A DNA stretch of 16,257 nt from CAZTJA01 sp964613745 (lineage in GTDB: Bacteria; Desulfobacterota; Desulfomonilia; Desulfomonilales; Desulfomonilaceae), in NCBI GenBank assembly GCA_964613745.1, contig CAZTJA010000066.1:1-16257 (forward strand). Direction: 5' to 3'. The notes beneath the pieces were generated by a model, which was given only the letters and a program-made list of their open reading frames with translations, was not told the DNA's origin and did not search any database. Shown in pieces: positions 14,992 to 16,257 of the stretch. How positions within the stretch are numbered: position 1 is the first letter of the stretch; every line of letters begins with the position of its first letter. The position numbers were made by a program, and so were the translations under genes.

Positions 14992-16071
14992 TTAATATCG
15001 TGTATAGTCTTTATAATCCTGTTCGAACTCCGAAATTATCTCTCTGGAAAGAGTTGGTCGCATCTTCCCAATGTTGTTAATGAATATTTCGTTGTCCAAT
15101 TTGAAGTCCCTGCCTAGCTGATATTCTTTTTCAAATGCTTCCTGGGTAACCTTTTGAAACAGGTATTCGATGTCGGCAGGGGTGAAGAGGGGGATCATAG
15201 AAACTATCTTTTCCACGTCGATCTTACCTTTGTTTGTTTTGGACAAGTAATGCTCGAAGATAGTTTTTCTACCCTGATCATCCATGCCCCCAACGGGAAT
15301 GATGCAGTCGAACCTACCGGGTCTTAATAGAGCTGCGTCTAGCTGGCGAATGTAATTCGTAGCACAAATGAGAAGTATTCTGCCGGCCTGCTTCTTTAAC
15401 AATGGAACCTGTTTCATGAATTCGTTCGTAATTGATTTGTCTAATCGAGAAGCGTGCTCTCGATTGCCGGCAATTTCTTCAAATTCGTCTATGAACACGA
15501 CTGCTTTATCCAGGTCCCCTGCCTTCTCCATGACACGTTTGAGATTTGCCCCTATTCTCTCCGAGCCTTCCGTCATCAGGCTGCTTGGGCTAATTTCAAT
15601 GTACCACCATTGCAGTATTCCGGCTATCGCCTTTACGAAGTGCGTTTTACCAGTTCCTGGGGGGCCGAAGAAAATGATTGTCTTCGGTGGAGTAACTCCG
15701 TGTTTAGCCGCAAGTTCCCGCTCCGTCAGAGGCAAAATTATTCTTTTATTAACGATCTGTTTAGGTGGCTGAGATTCCGAAATAGTATCCCAGGCTGAAC
15801 GGTCCAACATGCGAGCGCCGAGTTCCTTTAGCAGCTCAACATTTTGGACTTCTCGGAAATCAGTGCCGAAAACATCCGAGTTTTCAATGAAATCCAGACA
15901 GGCTACTTTGATACCGACATCTCGTCCCAATTTTTCAGACAATATCCATTTGTGCTGGAGAACGCTTGCCCATATTTTGCAAGCAGTTTCCGGCTCCATT
16001 ATGCGGCCTGTAAACTCATGAATACGATTCGCGCATTCTTCAGGATTCGGTACTTCACTGGTTCGACTCAT
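14992..16071 (-). CDS. AAA+ ATPase, FtsH/Cdc48-like single-domain type with an N-terminal helical region
   Basis: 359 residues from ATG 16071. The AAA core shows Walker A GPPGTGKT (136-143), Walker B VVFIDEFEE with Asp195-Glu196, sensor-1 Asn239 (CATN), and the arginines LLRPGRFD (Arg250, Arg253) of the second region of homology, so it should form a ring and hydrolyse ATP. The C-terminal lid runs from about 285 to 359. The first 125 residues are not a protease or membrane domain; HKWILSEKLGRDVG (40-53) resembles a motif I associate with DUF4032-type proteins, a tentative memory-based match. No zinc-protease HEXXH is present, so it is not FtsH itself. The frame extends upstream to TTG 16158, but GGAG sits 8 bases before ATG 16071 and a possible TTGACA promoter element covers that TTG. 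Target unknown; the same-strand zinc-ribbon membrane protein is a candidate partner. Confidence 0.88.
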   Translation of the reverse strand: MSRTSEVPNPEECANRIHEFTGRIMEPETACKIWASVLQHKWILSEKLGRDVGIKVACLDFIENSDVFGTDFREVQNVELLKELGARMLDRSAWDTISESQPPKQIVNKRIILPLTERELAAKHGVTPPKTIIFFGPPGTGKTHFVKAIAGILQWWYIEISPSSLMTEGSERIGANLKRVMEKAGDLDKAVVFIDEFEEIAGNREHASRLDKSITNEFMKQVPLLKKQAGRILLICATNYIRQLDAALLRPGRFDCIIPVGGMDDQGRKTIFEHYLSKTNKGKIDVEKIVSMIPLFTPADIEYLFQKVTQEAFEKEYQLGRDFKLDNEIFINNIGKMRPTLSREIISEFEQDYKDYTRY

Positions 16072-16129
16072 TGTTCCGGCTCCAAAAAAAATTACGGAAG
16101 CTCTCACCGAGAACATCCGTATAAGGGCA

Positions 16130-16158
16130 TGTCTACTCATTTGATGCGGCACTGTCAA
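16130..16158 (-). promoter_or_regulatory. Possible sigma-70 promoter of the AAA+ gene
   Basis: On the minus strand, TTGACA at 16158-16153 is a perfect -35 hexamer. TAGACA at 16135-16130, 17 bases later, is only a poor -10 match (3 of 6). If used, transcription begins near 16123 and the AAA+ gene has a leader of about 50 nt before ATG 16071. This fits the choice of the downstream start. Confidence 0.35.
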
Positions 16159-16257
16159 GTGGGCACTATTCTGAAAAGGTTCAAGTTTGCGTGCGATGAT
16201 GTGAACTGAACGCAGTATCCGCCAAACTGGCGTTCATCAAATTAAATTCTATTCAGG

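Noticed and set aside
1..16257. tRNA or rRNA genes, CRISPR arrays, insertion sequences
   Set aside because: No cloverleaf-like segment, repeat-spacer pattern, transposase frame or terminal inverted repeats were found on reading both strands by eye.

Overview
This window reads as accessory chromosome of an anaerobic, probably sulfate-reducing or syntrophic, Desulfobacterota (deltaproteobacterial) bacterium. The grounds are a group II/III-type nif operon with nifI1 and nifI2 between nifH and nifD, an extra internal segment in NifD, a short NifK, a thioredoxin-like [2Fe-2S] ferredoxin in the operon, and moderate base composition. A Desulfomonile-like organism would fit, but that is inference; no marker gene is present.

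Region 1 (1-7954, all minus strand) is a compact nitrogenase operon, nifH-nifI1-nifI2-nifD-nifK-fdx-nifE-nifN. The last gene, nifN, runs off the left edge without a stop. A strong -24/-12 (sigma-54) promoter lies directly upstream of nifH and fixes its start codon. NifH and NifDK form the enzyme, NifI1/NifI2 are its PII-type switch, NifEN is the scaffold for cofactor maturation, and the ferredoxin is a likely redox partner. The upstream region (about 7955-8316) carries a perfect 13-bp dyad at an activator-like distance but no canonical NifA site.

Region 2 (8317-10552) has an orphan membrane-anchored SsuA/THI5-like binding protein (minus) divergent from a response regulator (plus). The regulator's output half is two copies of an unnamed module of about 50 residues.

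Region 3 (10681-13321) has a Kef-type cation:proton antiporter with RCK domains (minus), divergent from a small secreted His/Gly-rich protein with four Cys, which is followed by a clear intrinsic terminator.

Region 4 (13322-16257) starts with an empty stretch of about 350 bp. It is followed by a zinc-ribbon membrane protein and, upstream of that on the same strand, an AAA+ ATPase. The zinc-ribbon protein begins with a third copy of the module found twice in the response regulator, aligning without gaps. This shared module, set in a soluble phospho-receiver protein and in a membrane protein next to an AAA+ ATPase, is the best candidate here for something undescribed.
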